Source: Vallicoccus soli | Lineage (GTDB): Bacteria; Actinomycetota; Actinomycetes; Motilibacterales; Motilibacteraceae | NCBI RefSeq assembly: GCF_003594885.1 | Contig: NZ_QZEZ01000002.1 | Span: 434,001 to 498,000, forward strand | Length of the DNA: 64,000 nt | Reading direction: 5' to 3' | Shown here: positions 10,829 through 20,306 of the stretch, one piece after another | How positions within the stretch are numbered: position 1 is the first letter of the stretch | Layout of the letters: every line of letters starts with the position of its first letter | The notes under the pieces: generated by a model | What the model was told of the DNA's origin: nothing | What the model saw: only the letters and a program-made list of their open reading frames with translations | Databases searched by the model: none | Position numbers and translations under genes: made by a program

Positions 10829-11974
10829 TCAACCCCCGCTGGTGACGAGCTCGGCGCCCGCGGGGACGGCGGCATCGTACGGGTCGTCGAGCCACCCCTC
10901 GGGCAGGGCCACCCGCTTCTGCGCGGTCGTCCGCCCGCGGGGCGCGTCGAGCACCGCGACCGGGTAGGGCTGGTCCAGGTCGAGCCGGTCGAGCAGCGCC
11001 CGCAGCTCGTCGAGGTCGCGCACCATGGCGAGCGCCCGGCGCAGGTCCGAGCCGACCGCGAAGCCCTTGAGGTACCACGCCACGTGCTTGCGCAGGTCGC
11101 GCACGCCCTTGTCCTCGCCGAGCTCCTCGGTGAGCAGCTCGGCGTGGCGCACCATGACCGCGGCGACGCCGCGCAGGTCCGGGTCGGCCGGCAGCGGCTC
11201 GCCCCGGAACGCGGTGGCGAGCTGGGCGAACAGCCACGGCCGGCCCAGGCACCCGCGGCCCACGACCACGCCGTCGCACCCGGTGCGCGCGGTCATCCGC
11301 AGGGCGTCCGCGGCGCTCCAGACGTCGCCGTTGCCGAGCACCGGGACGTCGAGCTCGCGCTTGAGCACGGCGATCGCGTCCCAGTCGGCCTGCCCGCTGT
11401 AGTGCTGCACGGCGGTGCGCCCGTGCAGCGCCACCCAGGCCACGCCCTCCTCCTGCGCGATCGCGCCGGCGTCGAGGTACGTCAGGTGCTCGTCGTCGAT
11501 GCCCTTGCGCATCTTCACCGTCACCGGCACGCCGTCCGCCGCCGCGACCGCCTCGCGCAGGATCGCGCGCAGCAGCGGCCGCTTGTACGGCAGCGCCGAC
11601 CCCCCGCCCTTGCGGGTCACCTTGGGCACCGGGCAGCCGAAGTTCAGGTCGACGTGGTCCGCGCGCCCCTCCCCCACGACGATCCGCACGGCCTCGCCGA
11701 CGGTCCGCGGGTCCACGCCGTAGAGCTGCACCGAGCGCACCATCCCCGGGCGCGACTCCTCCGGGTGGAACGTCACCATCCGCAGCGTCTCCGCATCGCG
11801 CTCGACGAGCGCGCGGGACGTGACCATCTCGCTGACGTACAGCCCGCCGCTGGTGCCGCTCAGCTCGCGGCACAGCCGCCGGAACGCCGACCCCGTGATG
11901 CCCGCCATCGGCGCCAGCACGACGGGCGGGTCGACGCGGTGGGGTCCGAGGTGGAGCGGGCTCGCGGGCAGCAC
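10829..11974 (-). CDS. dusB: tRNA-dihydrouridine synthase (DusB-type)
   Basis: FMN-dependent enzyme, 381 aa, that reduces uridine to dihydrouridine in the D-loop of tRNA using NADPH. The TIM barrel carries VVLAPMAGITGSAFRRLCRE (flavin site), VDLNFGCPVPKVTRKGGGSA with the catalytic Cys, KMRKGIDD, ALHGRTAVQHYSG and LGNGDVWSA, then the C-terminal tRNA-binding helical domain (DLRKHVAWYLKGF). GTG 11974 is preferred over the upstream ATG 12028 because TACCGT lies exactly six bases upstream, giving a leaderless mRNA, and because the conserved protein begins there. Confidence 0.93.
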   Translation of the reverse strand: MLPASPLHLGPHRVDPPVVLAPMAGITGSAFRRLCRELSGTSGGLYVSEMVTSRALVERDAETLRMVTFHPEESRPGMVRSVQLYGVDPRTVGEAVRIVVGEGRADHVDLNFGCPVPKVTRKGGGSALPYKRPLLRAILREAVAAADGVPVTVKMRKGIDDEHLTYLDAGAIAQEEGVAWVALHGRTAVQHYSGQADWDAIAVLKRELDVPVLGNGDVWSAADALRMTARTGCDGVVVGRGCLGRPWLFAQLATAFRGEPLPADPDLRGVAAVMVRHAELLTEELGEDKGVRDLRKHVAWYLKGFAVGSDLRRALAMVRDLDELRALLDRLDLDQPYPVAVLDAPRGRTTAQKRVALPEGWLDDPYDAAVPAGAELVTSGG

Positions 11975-11980
11975 CGGACC

Positions 11981-11986
11981 ACGGTA
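11981..11986 (-). promoter_or_regulatory. -10 element TACCGT of a leaderless dusB promoter
   Basis: TACCGT is separated by six bases from GTG 11974. It decides the start choice for dusB. Confidence 0.45.
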
Positions 11987-12046
11987 CGCGCCCGTGCCCG
12001 CACCCCTCGGCGCACGCCCTCGCTGCACGGACGCCGACGGTTCCCC

Positions 12047-12109
12047 GGGAACCGCAGAAGGCGCCCTTCTAGCGATCTAGCCACCACAAGGGCACCTTCT
12101 GCGGTTCCC
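12047..12109. repeat. Palindromic element, copy 1 (GCAGAAGGCGCC family)
   Basis: Two 22-base arms (12047-12068 and 12088-12109) are inverted copies with one mismatch, around a 19-base loop containing CTAGCGATCTAG. The arm core GCAGAAGGCGCCC is shared with copies at 13187 and 50707. It lies just past the stop of the orphan endonuclease gene, between it and the dusB start. Confidence 0.85.
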
Positions 12110-12117
12110 GACCGCGG

Positions 12118-13089
12118 CTACGAGGCCCGCGTCCCGGACGACACGCGTACCGCCGGCGCAGGGCGTCCGGCACCCACGGCGAGCGCGGACCGCAGCTGCT
12201 CCACGACGCTCGCGGCGTCGTCACGGAGCTGCTGCGGCGTGACCGGGAGGACGAGCACCCCGAGGCTCGCCAGCGCCCGTCGTCGGCGCTGGTCGGCCTG
12301 CCACCGCGCCGGTGACAGGTGCCACTCCCGCGAGTCCACCTCGAGCGCGACGCCGCACTGGGGCCAGTACGCGTCCGGTCGCGCGACGAAGCGCCCGGCC
12401 TCGTCGACGAGGTCGACGTTCCAGGACGCGGCCGGCAGCTGCGCGGCGAGGAGCAGACGGCGCGCCCTGGCCTCCGCCACGCTGCGCACCCCGGCCGCCA
12501 CCTCGGCGAGCGCCGCTCGTGGCCGCAGCGTGCCGCGCCGTTGCGCTTGGCGGAGCTCGCGGGCCAGCTGCGCCTCGTCGCACCGGGACCGCTGGACCGC
12601 TTCGGAGACGATCTGGCGCACCAGGTCGAGGTCGTCCAGCCGCCTGCACCGGTCGATGACGGCGCGAGCGACCGGGGCGACCGGCACGCCGTCGACCTCA
12701 CGGGCGCGCGGCAGGCGCACGGTCCTCTCCACGACCACGAAGCCGACGCTCTTGCGCCTCCTCGCGTGCGGCACCAGCAGCTCGACCTCCGGCGCACCCG
12801 CGGCGGCGCGCAGCCCCGACCGGCGCAGCGCCTCCGCGCCCGTGAGGACGGACCCCGCTCCCCCGTAGAGCACGGCGGCCCTCGCGCGCTGCGTCGACGT
12901 CGGCGTCCCCCCGTGCGCGAGCACGACACCGGGGAGCAGTCGCTGCCACGGACCGCCCGGCCGCGTGCGGTGACCCCAGGTGCCCGACGCCATGCCCACC
13001 TCCCGCAGCTGGCGGTGCGTCACGACGGCGTCCTGGGCCCGCAGCAGGGCCTCGAGCGCGGGCACGTCGTACTCGGCACGGCGGGGCAC
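12118..13089 (-). CDS. AbiEi-antitoxin-like / DUF559 endonuclease-fold protein (orphan)
   Basis: 323 aa. The N-terminus (LEALLRAQDAVVTHRQLREV) is a winged-helix segment as in AbiEi type IV antitoxins. The C-terminal 100 residues resemble the Vsr/DUF559 nuclease fold: VARPDAYWPQCGVALEVDS supplies the D and E-x-D of a PD-(D/E)XK site, followed by REWHLSPARWQADQRRRRAL and VLVLPVTPQQL. Such proteins are abundant and highly variable in actinobacteria and their function is unknown. No toxin partner (AbiEii) is adjacent. The gene is bracketed by two palindromic elements (12047-12109 and 13187-13248), which hints at unit-wise acquisition. GTG start at 13089; the ribosome binding site is weak. Confidence 0.72.
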   Translation of the reverse strand: MPRRAEYDVPALEALLRAQDAVVTHRQLREVGMASGTWGHRTRPGGPWQRLLPGVVLAHGGTPTSTQRARAAVLYGGAGSVLTGAEALRRSGLRAAAGAPEVELLVPHARRRKSVGFVVVERTVRLPRAREVDGVPVAPVARAVIDRCRRLDDLDLVRQIVSEAVQRSRCDEAQLARELRQAQRRGTLRPRAALAEVAAGVRSVAEARARRLLLAAQLPAASWNVDLVDEAGRFVARPDAYWPQCGVALEVDSREWHLSPARWQADQRRRRALASLGVLVLPVTPQQLRDDAASVVEQLRSALAVGAGRPAPAVRVSSGTRAS

Positions 13090-13186
13090 CGGTCGACGAT
13101 GACGGCGCGCCGGCTCCGCGCGCTGCGTCCGCTGCGCGCACCTGGGGACGATCCGCGGTCCGTGCGCCTGTGGACAGCGCCACCCT

Positions 13187-13248
13187 GGAACCGCAGAAGG
13201 CGCCCTCGTGGCGATCTAGCCGCCAGAGGGGCGCCTTCTGCGGATCCG
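13187..13248. repeat. Palindromic element, copy 2 (GCAGAAGGCGCC family)
   Basis: Inverted repeat with arms starting GGAACCGCAGAAGGCGCCC on the left and the complementary GGCGCCTTCTGCGGATCC on the right, with several mismatches nearer the loop. The centre, GCGATCTAGCCGCC, closely matches the loop of copy 1 (AGCGATCTAGCCACC). It lies about 40 bases past the glycyl-tRNA synthetase gene and upstream of the endonuclease gene. Confidence 0.82.
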
Positions 13249-13286
13249 GGGGATCCGGAGCAGCGGTGCGCGCGGCGGAGCGGGCC

Positions 13287-14675
<1,389 letters not shown>

Positions 14676-14718
14676 GAGGGGTGTGCTCCATCCGGCTGGG
14701 TGTCGGCGAGCGGCCAGG

Positions 14719-15129
14719 CTACCGCCCCGCGGACGGCGTCCCGCCCGCCCCGTCGAGGTCGGTCGGGACGTGCGGCGCGCTGGCCCGGCCGACGCCGACC
14801 GTGCCGGCGTCCGCGGCCCGCGCCGTCGTGCCGGCGGCCGGCTCGGGGCGGCGGTCCAGGACCTCGTACGCCGTCGGCTCGTCGAGCGCGCGGGACAGCA
14901 GCGGCACGGCGCGCACCCGCACGTCGTACGCCGACAGCGCCCGCCGGTACGCCCCCACCCCCGCCCAGCGGGTGGCCAGCGTCCACAGGCCCGGGTCGTC
15001 GGTGGCGCGCCCGACCTCGCCGCCCTCGCACCCCGCCTGCGCGGCGAGGACGTCGAGGACCTCGCGCGCCTCGGCGAGGAAGGCGGCGGCACCCTCGGGC
15101 GCGACGGCGTAGCGGGTCACCACGAGCAC
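14719..15129 (-). CDS. Antibiotic biosynthesis monooxygenase (ABM) domain protein
   Basis: 136 aa. The first 95 residues form a single ABM ferredoxin-like domain ([40 protein letters not shown]), followed by a low-complexity tail. Family members include quinol or polyketide oxygenases and haem-degrading enzymes; the substrate cannot be told here. The GTG start is exactly six bases downstream of TAGGCT (15136-15141), so the transcript is probably leaderless. It lies between glyQS and the divergent znuA promoter. Confidence 0.72.
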   Translation of the reverse strand: MLVVTRYAVAPEGAAAFLAEAREVLDVLAAQAGCEGGEVGRATDDPGLWTLATRWAGVGAYRRALSAYDVRVRAVPLLSRALDEPTAYEVLDRRPEPAAGTTARAADAGTVGVGRASAPHVPTDLDGAGGTPSAGR

Positions 15130-15135
15130 GGCGCG

Positions 15136-15141
15136 AGCCTA
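15136..15141 (-). promoter_or_regulatory. -10 element TAGGCT of the leaderless ABM gene
   Basis: TAGGCT ends six bases before the GTG at 15129. Confidence 0.45.
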
Positions 15142-15160
15142 GGCGCCCCGGCCGACCGCT

Positions 15161-15198
15161 TTGACAGGCCCGCCGTGCGCCACCGACAATCGTTGCCA
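15161..15198 (+). promoter_or_regulatory. znuA promoter with overlapping Zur-box-like sequence
   Basis: A perfect -35 TTGACA (15161-15166), an 18-base spacer and GACAAT (15185-15190) precede the ATG by seven bases. The 15-mer CGACAATCGTTGCCA (15184-15198) resembles actinobacterial Zur boxes of the TGA-N-AAT-N-RTT-N-TCA type and would cover the -10 and the start codon. The palindrome is imperfect (4 of 7 pairs), so the operator call is tentative; the promoter call is firmer. Confidence 0.55.
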
Positions 15199-16289
15199 TG
15201 TTCAAGCTCCGCCCCGCCGCCGGCGCCACCGCCCTCGCCCTGCTCGCCACCAGCGCCCTCGCGGCCTGCGGCGACGACGCCGGCGGGTCGGCGAGCGCGG
15301 GGTCCGGGGACGGCGGGCTCGCGGTGGTCGCGAGCTTCTACCCGCTGGAGTACGTCGCGGGGCGCGTCGGCGGCGACGCCGTCGAGGTGCGCGGGCTCAC
15401 GGCCCCGGGCGCCGAGCCGCACGACCTCGAGCTCACCGCCCGCGAGGTCGGGGCGCTGTCCGAGGCCGACCTCGTCGTCTACCTGCACGGCTTCCAGCCC
15501 TCGGTCGACGAGGCGGTCCAGGAGCAGGCCGCGGACTCCTCGCTCGACGTGGAGGGGGCCGCGCGCCTGGACCTCGCCGCGTCGGAGGAGGAGCACGACC
15601 ACGCCCACGAGGGCGAGGAGCACGCCGACGAGCACGCCCACGACGCCGAGGAGCACGCGGCCGAGGAGCACGCGGCCGAGGAGCACGCGGCCGAGGAGCA
15701 CGCGGCCGAGGAGCACGCGACCGGGGGCGAGGAGCCCGCCGAGGAGCACGCCGGGCACGAGCACGAGGGCGCCGACCCGCACTTCTGGCTCGACCCGACG
15801 CGCCTCGCCGACGTCGGCGACGCGCTCGCCGAGCGCCTGGCGCAGGAGGACCCCGACGGCGCCGCGGGCTACGAGGAGCGGGCGGCGGCGCTGCGCGCGG
15901 ACCTCGAGGAGCTCGACGCGCAGATGCGCGAGGGCCTCGCCGACTGCCGCGTGGACACCCTGGTCACGAGCCACACCGCCTTCGGCTACCTCGCGGACCG
16001 CTACGGCTTCGAGCAGGTCGGCCTCACCGGCGTCAGCCCGGAGGCCGAGCCGACCGCGGCCGGGATCGCCGAGCTCGTCGACCTCGTGCGGGAGCGCGGC
16101 GTGACGACGGTCTACTCCGAGGTCCTCGTGAGCCCGCAGACCGCCGAGACGGTCGCGCGCGAGGCGGGCGTCGAGACCGCGGTGCTCGACCCGCTCGAGG
16201 GCATCACCGACGACAGCGCCGGCGAGGACTACCTTGCCGTCATGCGCGCCAACCTCGAGGCCCTGCGCTCCGGGCAGTCCTGCGCATGA
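15198..16289 (+). CDS. znuA: Zinc ABC transporter substrate-binding lipoprotein (ZnuA-like)
   Basis: 363 aa cluster A-I metal-binding lipoprotein that captures Zn2+ (or Mn2+) outside the cell and hands it to ZnuB. A signal peptide ends in a lipobox-like LAAC. Metal ligands are visible at GAEPHDLELTAREV, DPHFWLDP, TSHTAFGYL and the acidic VYSEVLVSPQT. Between the first two lies a long His/Glu/Asp-rich loop (about residues 130-195), the hallmark of zinc-specific members, part of it made of five tandem EEHA(A/T) units. The start ATG appears leaderless. It overlaps znuC by the ATGA arrangement, so the products are translationally coupled. Confidence 0.93.
   Translation: MFKLRPAAGATALALLATSALAACGDDAGGSASAGSGDGGLAVVASFYPLEYVAGRVGGDAVEVRGLTAPGAEPHDLELTAREVGALSEADLVVYLHGFQPSVDEAVQEQAADSSLDVEGAARLDLAASEEEHDHAHEGEEHADEHAHDAEEHAAEEHAAEEHAAEEHAAEEHATGGEEPAEEHAGHEHEGADPHFWLDPTRLADVGDALAERLAQEDPDGAAGYEERAAALRADLEELDAQMREGLADCRVDTLVTSHTAFGYLADRYGFEQVGLTGVSPEAEPTAAGIAELVDLVRERGVTTVYSEVLVSPQTAETVAREAGVETAVLDPLEGITDDSAGEDYLAVMRANLEALRSGQSCA
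15648..15722 (+). repeat. Five tandem 15-bp repeats inside znuA
   Basis: Unit GAGGAGCACGCGGCC is repeated five times without spacers; only the last differs, by one base. It encodes EEHAA repeats in the His-rich zinc loop. Confidence 0.95.
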
Positions 16290-17074
16290 GCGCCGCGCGC
16301 CCGGCGGAGCCGGTGGTCCGGCTGGCGGGCGCGGTGGCGGGGTACGAGGGCCGCCCGGTGCTGCGGGGCGTCGACTTCGCGCTGCGCCGCGGGGAGGTCG
16401 TGGCGCTGCTCGGGCCCAACGGCTCGGGCAAGTCCACCCTCGTGCGGGTGGTGCTCGGCCTCGTGCCGCTGTCCGGCGGCGCCCTCGAGCTCTTCGGCGT
16501 CCCGGCGCAGCGCTTCCGCGAGCGCGCCCGGATCGGGTACGTCCCCCAGCGCCACACCGTGACCAGCGGCGTCCCGTCGACCGTCCGCGAGGTCGTCGCG
16601 TCGGGCCGCCTGGCCCGCAAGCGCCCGTTCTCGCTGACCACCGCGCGCGACCGCGAGGTCGTCGAGGCGGCGCTGCGCACGGTCCACCTGCTCGAGAAGC
16701 AGCACGAGGACGTCGCGCACCTGTCGGGGGGCCAGCAGCGGCGCACGCTCATCGCCCGGGCGCTGGCCTCGGAGCCGGAGGTGCTCGTCATGGACGAGCC
16801 CACGGCGGGCGTCGACGCGGCCAACCAGGAGATCCTCGCCGACACCATGGCCCGCCTCGTCGCCGGCGGCACGACGATCCTGCTCGTGGCCCACGAGCTC
16901 GGCCCGCTGGAGCCGGTCGTCACCCGGGTCGTGGCGCTGCGGGACGGGCGCGCGACGTACGACGGGCCGGTCGCCGCCTGGTTCGGCGGGGACCCGCACC
17001 ACGCCCACGGCGCGGCACCGGCCGAGCGCGGCACCGGCCTGGGCGCCGTCAGACTGGACCGCCCCGCGGGCTGA
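16286..17074 (+). CDS. znuC: Zinc ABC transporter ATP-binding protein (ZnuC-like)
   Basis: 262 aa ATPase subunit of the importer. Walker A (LLGPNGSGKSTLVRVVLGL), Q-loop (YVPQRH), the ABC signature LSGGQQRRTLIARAL, Walker B VLVMDEPTAGVD and the switch His (LLVAHELGPLEP) are all intact. The ATG overlaps the znuA stop codon. The His-containing C-terminus (GGDPHHAHGAAP) may also bind metal. It sits on the cytoplasmic face and powers transport through ZnuB, encoded 33 bases downstream. Confidence 0.95.
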   Translation: MSAARPAEPVVRLAGAVAGYEGRPVLRGVDFALRRGEVVALLGPNGSGKSTLVRVVLGLVPLSGGALELFGVPAQRFRERARIGYVPQRHTVTSGVPSTVREVVASGRLARKRPFSLTTARDREVVEAALRTVHLLEKQHEDVAHLSGGQQRRTLIARALASEPEVLVMDEPTAGVDAANQEILADTMARLVAGGTTILLVAHELGPLEPVVTRVVALRDGRATYDGPVAAWFGGDPHHAHGAAPAERGTGLGAVRLDRPAG

Positions 17075-17107
17075 CCCCCGACCCCTGACGACCCGCCGGA
17101 GCCCTGC

Positions 17108-18070
17108 GTGGACCTGTCCTTCCTCGACTACGACTTCATGCGCCGCGCGCTCGTGGCCGCCCTGCTCGTGGGGCTCGCGGCGCCGACCGTCGGGGTCTAC
17201 CTGGTGCAGCGCCGGCTCTCCCTCATCGGCGACGGGCTCGGGCACGTGGCGCTGACCGGCGTCGCGCTCGGGCTGCTCACGAGCACCGAGCCCGTGCTCA
17301 CGGCGCTCGTCGTGGCCGCGCTCGGCGCGACGGCCATCGAGCTCGTGCGGGCCCGCGGGCGCACGAGCGGCGACGTCGCCCTCGCGGTGATGTTCTACGG
17401 CGGCCTGGCGGGCGGCGTGGTCATCGTCAGCCGCGCGCCCGGGGGCACCCCGACCAACTTCGACGCGTACCTCTTCGGCGCGATCACCACGACGAGCGGG
17501 CGCGACCTCGTCGTCTTCGCCGCGCTCGCCGTCGCCGTGCTCGTGGTGACCCTCGGCCTGGCGCCGCGGCTCTTCGCCGTGAGCAACGACGAGGAGTACG
17601 CCCGCGCCGCCGGCCTGCCGGTCCTCGCGCTCAACGTGCTCCTCGCGGTGACGACCGCCCTCACGGTGGTGGTGTCGATGCGGGTGGTGGGCCTGCTCCT
17701 CATCAGCGCCCTCATGGTGCTGCCGGTCGCCACGGCGCAGCTGCTGCAGGGCAGCTTCCGGGGCACCCTCGCGCTCGCGGTGCTCGTGGGGGTGGTGGTG
17801 AGCACCGGCGGCGTCGTGGTCTCCTACCAGGCGGACACGCCGTCGGGTGGCACCATCGTCCTGCTGGCCATCGCCCTCTTCGCGCTCGCCGCGGCGTGGG
17901 CGGGGCTGCGCGACCGGCGCCGCGCGGGCGGGCACGAGGAGGCGGAGGACCACCTCCACCGCCACGGGCCCGGCTGCGGTCACGAGGAGGTCGTCCACGA
18001 CGACCACCTCGACTACGTCCACGACGGGCACCGGCACGCCGCCCACGGCGGGCACTACGACGAGCACTGA
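17108..18070 (+). CDS. znuB: Zinc ABC transporter permease (ZnuB-like)
   Basis: 320 aa ABC-3 family membrane protein with about eight hydrophobic helices. It has the family segment GVYLVQRRLSLIGDGLGHVA near the N-terminus and ALMVLPVATAQLL in the middle. The last 45 residues form a cytosolic-type His-rich tail (HEEAEDHLHRHGPGCGHEEV, then HDGHRHAAHGGHYDEH) that is not part of the basic permease fold and probably binds zinc. GTG start at 17108. It is followed after 28 bases by zur, completing a transporter-regulator operon. Confidence 0.94.
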   Translation: MDLSFLDYDFMRRALVAALLVGLAAPTVGVYLVQRRLSLIGDGLGHVALTGVALGLLTSTEPVLTALVVAALGATAIELVRARGRTSGDVALAVMFYGGLAGGVVIVSRAPGGTPTNFDAYLFGAITTTSGRDLVVFAALAVAVLVVTLGLAPRLFAVSNDEEYARAAGLPVLALNVLLAVTTALTVVVSMRVVGLLLISALMVLPVATAQLLQGSFRGTLALAVLVGVVVSTGGVVVSYQADTPSGGTIVLLAIALFALAAAWAGLRDRRRAGGHEEAEDHLHRHGPGCGHEEVVHDDHLDYVHDGHRHAAHGGHYDEH

Positions 18071-18098
18071 GCAGCACGACGAGCAGCGGGGAGCGGAC

Positions 18099-18530
18099 GT
18101 GACGGACCAGCGGGTGCCCGCGGCGGGGACGCGCTCGACGCGCCAGCGGACGGCGGTGCGCGCGGCCCTGGCGGACGTCGACGAGTTCCGCAGCGCCCAG
18201 GAGCTGCACGACCTGCTCAAGCAGCGCGGCGAGGCGGTGGGCCTCACGACCGTCTACCGCACCCTGCAGGCGCTGGCGGACGCGCAGGAGGTCGACGTCC
18301 TGCGCAACCCCGACGGCGAGTCGGTCTACCGCCGCTGCAGCCGCGGGCACCACCACCACCTCGTCTGCCGCTCGTGCGGTCGCACCGTCGAGGTCGAGGG
18401 GCCGGCGGTCGAGCGCTGGGCCAGCGCCGTGGCCGCCGAGCACGGCTTCACCGAGGTGAGCCACACGGTCGAGGTCTTCGGCCTGTGCGCGGAGTGCACC
18501 GCGCGCCGCGCCGCGGGCGACGACGCCTGA
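18099..18530 (+). CDS. zur: Zinc uptake regulator, Fur family
   Basis: 143 aa. The N-terminal winged helix (STRQRTAVRAALADVDEFRS, VGLTTVYRTLQAL) and the C-terminal metal-binding dimer domain (YRRCSRGHHHHLVCRSCGRT, FGLCAECTARRA with two CxxC motifs) match Fur-family repressors. Placement as the last gene of znuACB makes Zur the best assignment; with bound zinc it would repress uptake genes. I use GTG 18099, which has GGGGAG at good spacing; a longer frame open from 17847 overlaps znuB and is rejected. Confidence 0.92.
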   Translation: MTDQRVPAAGTRSTRQRTAVRAALADVDEFRSAQELHDLLKQRGEAVGLTTVYRTLQALADAQEVDVLRNPDGESVYRRCSRGHHHHLVCRSCGRTVEVEGPAVERWASAVAAEHGFTEVSHTVEVFGLCAECTARRAAGDDA

Positions 18531-18637
18531 GGGACCGCTCCGCGGACGGTCGTTGACCTGGGACGGGTGCTTCTGCGAAGTTCAGGCCCTCGTCCGGGTC
18601 CACGGGGGCCCGGCCCCTCACGTACGGAGATCGATCG

Positions 18638-19462
18638 ATGAGGATCCGTCCCCTGCTCGCGCTCGCCGCTGCGGCGGCCTGCGTGGGCGTCGGCGTCGCC
18701 GCACCCGCCACCGGCGAGGCGAAGCCCCAGCAGGAGAAGGCGCGCGTGCTCGTCTTCTCGAAGACCGCGGCCTTCCGGCACGACTCGATCCCCGCCGGCG
18801 TCCGCGCGATCGAGCGCCTCGGCCGGCCCGCCGGCATCGCGGTCGACACGACCGAGGACGCCGGCGCCTTCACCGACCGGAACCTGCGCAAGTACGACGC
18901 CGTGGTCTTCATGTCGACCACCGGCGACGTGCTCGACGAGCCGCAGGAGCGCGCCTTCGAGCGCTACATCCAGCGCGGCGGCGGCTACCTCGGCGTGCAC
19001 GCCGCCTCCGACACCGAGTACGACTGGCCCTGGTACGGCGGCCTCGTCGGCGCCTACTTCCTCGACCACCCGGGCGCGGTCAACGAGCAGTTCCAGGAGG
19101 CGACGGTCGTCGTCGAGGGGCCGCGCACCAAGGCCACCTCGGCGCTGCCGCGCTTCTGGGAGCGCACCGAGGAGTGGTACAACTTCCGCACCAACCCGCG
19201 CCCGTACGTGCGCGTCCTCGCCACCGTCGACGAGGACACGTACGACCCGCGCGGCTACACCGGGTCCGAGGGCATGGGCGACGACCACCCGATCACCTGG
19301 TGCCAGCGCTACGACGGCGGCCGCTCGGTCTACACCGGCATGGGCCACCAGGTGGAGGCGTACAGCGAGCCGATGTTCCTGCGGCACCTGTCCGGCGCGC
19401 TGAAGATGGCGTCCGGCCTCGCCTCGACCAAGCACTGCAAGGTCAGCGAGCCGCGCGGCTGA
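18638..19462 (+). CDS. Secreted ThuA-domain protein
   Basis: 274 aa, beginning with a Sec signal peptide (RIRPLLALAAAAACVGVGVA). The mature part is a ThuA-like flavodoxin-fold domain: RVLVFSKTAAFRHDSIPAGV, YDAVVFMSTTGDVLDEPQER, GGGYLGVHAASDTEYDWPWY and a late GDDHPITWCQRYDGGRSVYT. ThuA domains occur in carbohydrate catabolism and often in secreted glycosidase-like proteins, but no enzymatic activity is established for this class. The start has GGAG about 8 bases upstream. It stands alone between zur and the convergent TIGR03943 gene. Confidence 0.88.
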   Translation: MRIRPLLALAAAAACVGVGVAAPATGEAKPQQEKARVLVFSKTAAFRHDSIPAGVRAIERLGRPAGIAVDTTEDAGAFTDRNLRKYDAVVFMSTTGDVLDEPQERAFERYIQRGGGYLGVHAASDTEYDWPWYGGLVGAYFLDHPGAVNEQFQEATVVVEGPRTKATSALPRFWERTEEWYNFRTNPRPYVRVLATVDEDTYDPRGYTGSEGMGDDHPITWCQRYDGGRSVYTGMGHQVEAYSEPMFLRHLSGALKMASGLASTKHCKVSEPRG

Positions 19463-19490
19463 CCTGCCGGCGTCGCCGGGCCGGCGGGCC

Positions 19491-20306
19491 CTACCCCTCG
19501 TACGGGTCCGCCGGCTCCGGCACGGGCTCCACCGCCCGCGCCGCGACGTGCGGCACCGCGGTGTCGGACATCGTCCCGCCGCCGGGGACCCACTCCCCCG
19601 TCACGCGCACCCACGCGCCCCGCTCGGGGGCGGGCGCGTCGCGCACCAGCACCTTGACCGGGCGCCCGTCGGCCGCGCAGCAGGACAGCGCGATGCGGGT
19701 GACGAACCACCCGCCGTCCTGCGCCGGCGTCGCGAACCCGGTGAGGGCGACCTCCCGCCCGCGCAGCGAGCGCCCCTCGTCCCAGACCGCCCGGGTCGCG
19801 TAGTCGCCCAGCGCCAGCTCCACCGTGCGGCCCTCGGGCAGCGGGTCGAAGCCGGGCTCGGGCGGCGCGGCCACCCGCGCGGTCCCCCGCTCCGCCGCCC
19901 AGGCGCCCAAGGCCGGCGGCGCCACGAGCAGCAGGGCCAGCACCGGCGCGAGCAGCGCCCAGGCGACGCGCGGGCCGCCGTCGCCGTGCCCGTGCCCGTC
20001 GTCGACGAGCGCGCCCTCCGCGGGGTGCGGGCCGCGGCCCTGCGCCTGGTCGGCCTCATGCCCCTCGTGCCCCTCGTGCCCCTCGTGCCCGCCGTGCCCC
20101 CCGTCGCCGCCCCGCCCGCCCCGCACCGCGAGCAGCCCGTCGCGCCACGCGCCCACGAGGCCGAGCGCCAGCAGCACCGCGCCCGAGGCGGCCAGCGGCC
20201 ACTGCATCTGCTCCTTGACGTACCGCAGGTACGTGCCGTCGAGGCTCAGGCGCAGCACGACCCCGCCGAGGAGCACGAGCAGGACGGCCTGGACGTCGCG
20301 CCTCAC
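19491..20306 (-). CDS. TIGR03943-family membrane protein (partner of the upstream permease)
   Basis: 271 aa with two N-terminal transmembrane helices (VQAVLLVLLGGVVLRLSL; PLAASGAVLLALGLVGAW), a His/Gly/Glu-rich loop (GGHGGHEGHEGHEGHEADQ) and a third helix (VAWALLAPVLALLLVAPPAL), followed by a soluble domain with VALTGFATPAQDGGWFVTRI and SCCAADGR. TIGR03943 proteins are regularly encoded with PF03773 permeases in actinobacteria and often belong to zinc-responsive regulons. The GTG overlaps the stop of the permease gene (GTGA), so translation is coupled. A metal or metallophore role is inferred from the His-rich loop and the nearby znu genes. Confidence 0.85.
   Translation of the reverse strand: MRRDVQAVLLVLLGGVVLRLSLDGTYLRYVKEQMQWPLAASGAVLLALGLVGAWRDGLLAVRGGRGGDGGHGGHEGHEGHEGHEADQAQGRGPHPAEGALVDDGHGHGDGGPRVAWALLAPVLALLLVAPPALGAWAAERGTARVAAPPEPGFDPLPEGRTVELALGDYATRAVWDEGRSLRGREVALTGFATPAQDGGWFVTRIALSCCAADGRPVKVLVRDAPAPERGAWVRVTGEWVPGGGTMSDTAVPHVAARAVEPVPEPADPYEG

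Noticed and set aside
12069-12087. CTAGCGATCTAG inside palindrome copy 1 as an integrase attachment or restriction target
   Set aside because: No integrase or matching partner site is visible in the window.
19463-19490. Short hairpin between the ThuA and TIGR03943 genes as a terminator
   Set aside because: Only about a 5-bp stem is clear, not enough to call.
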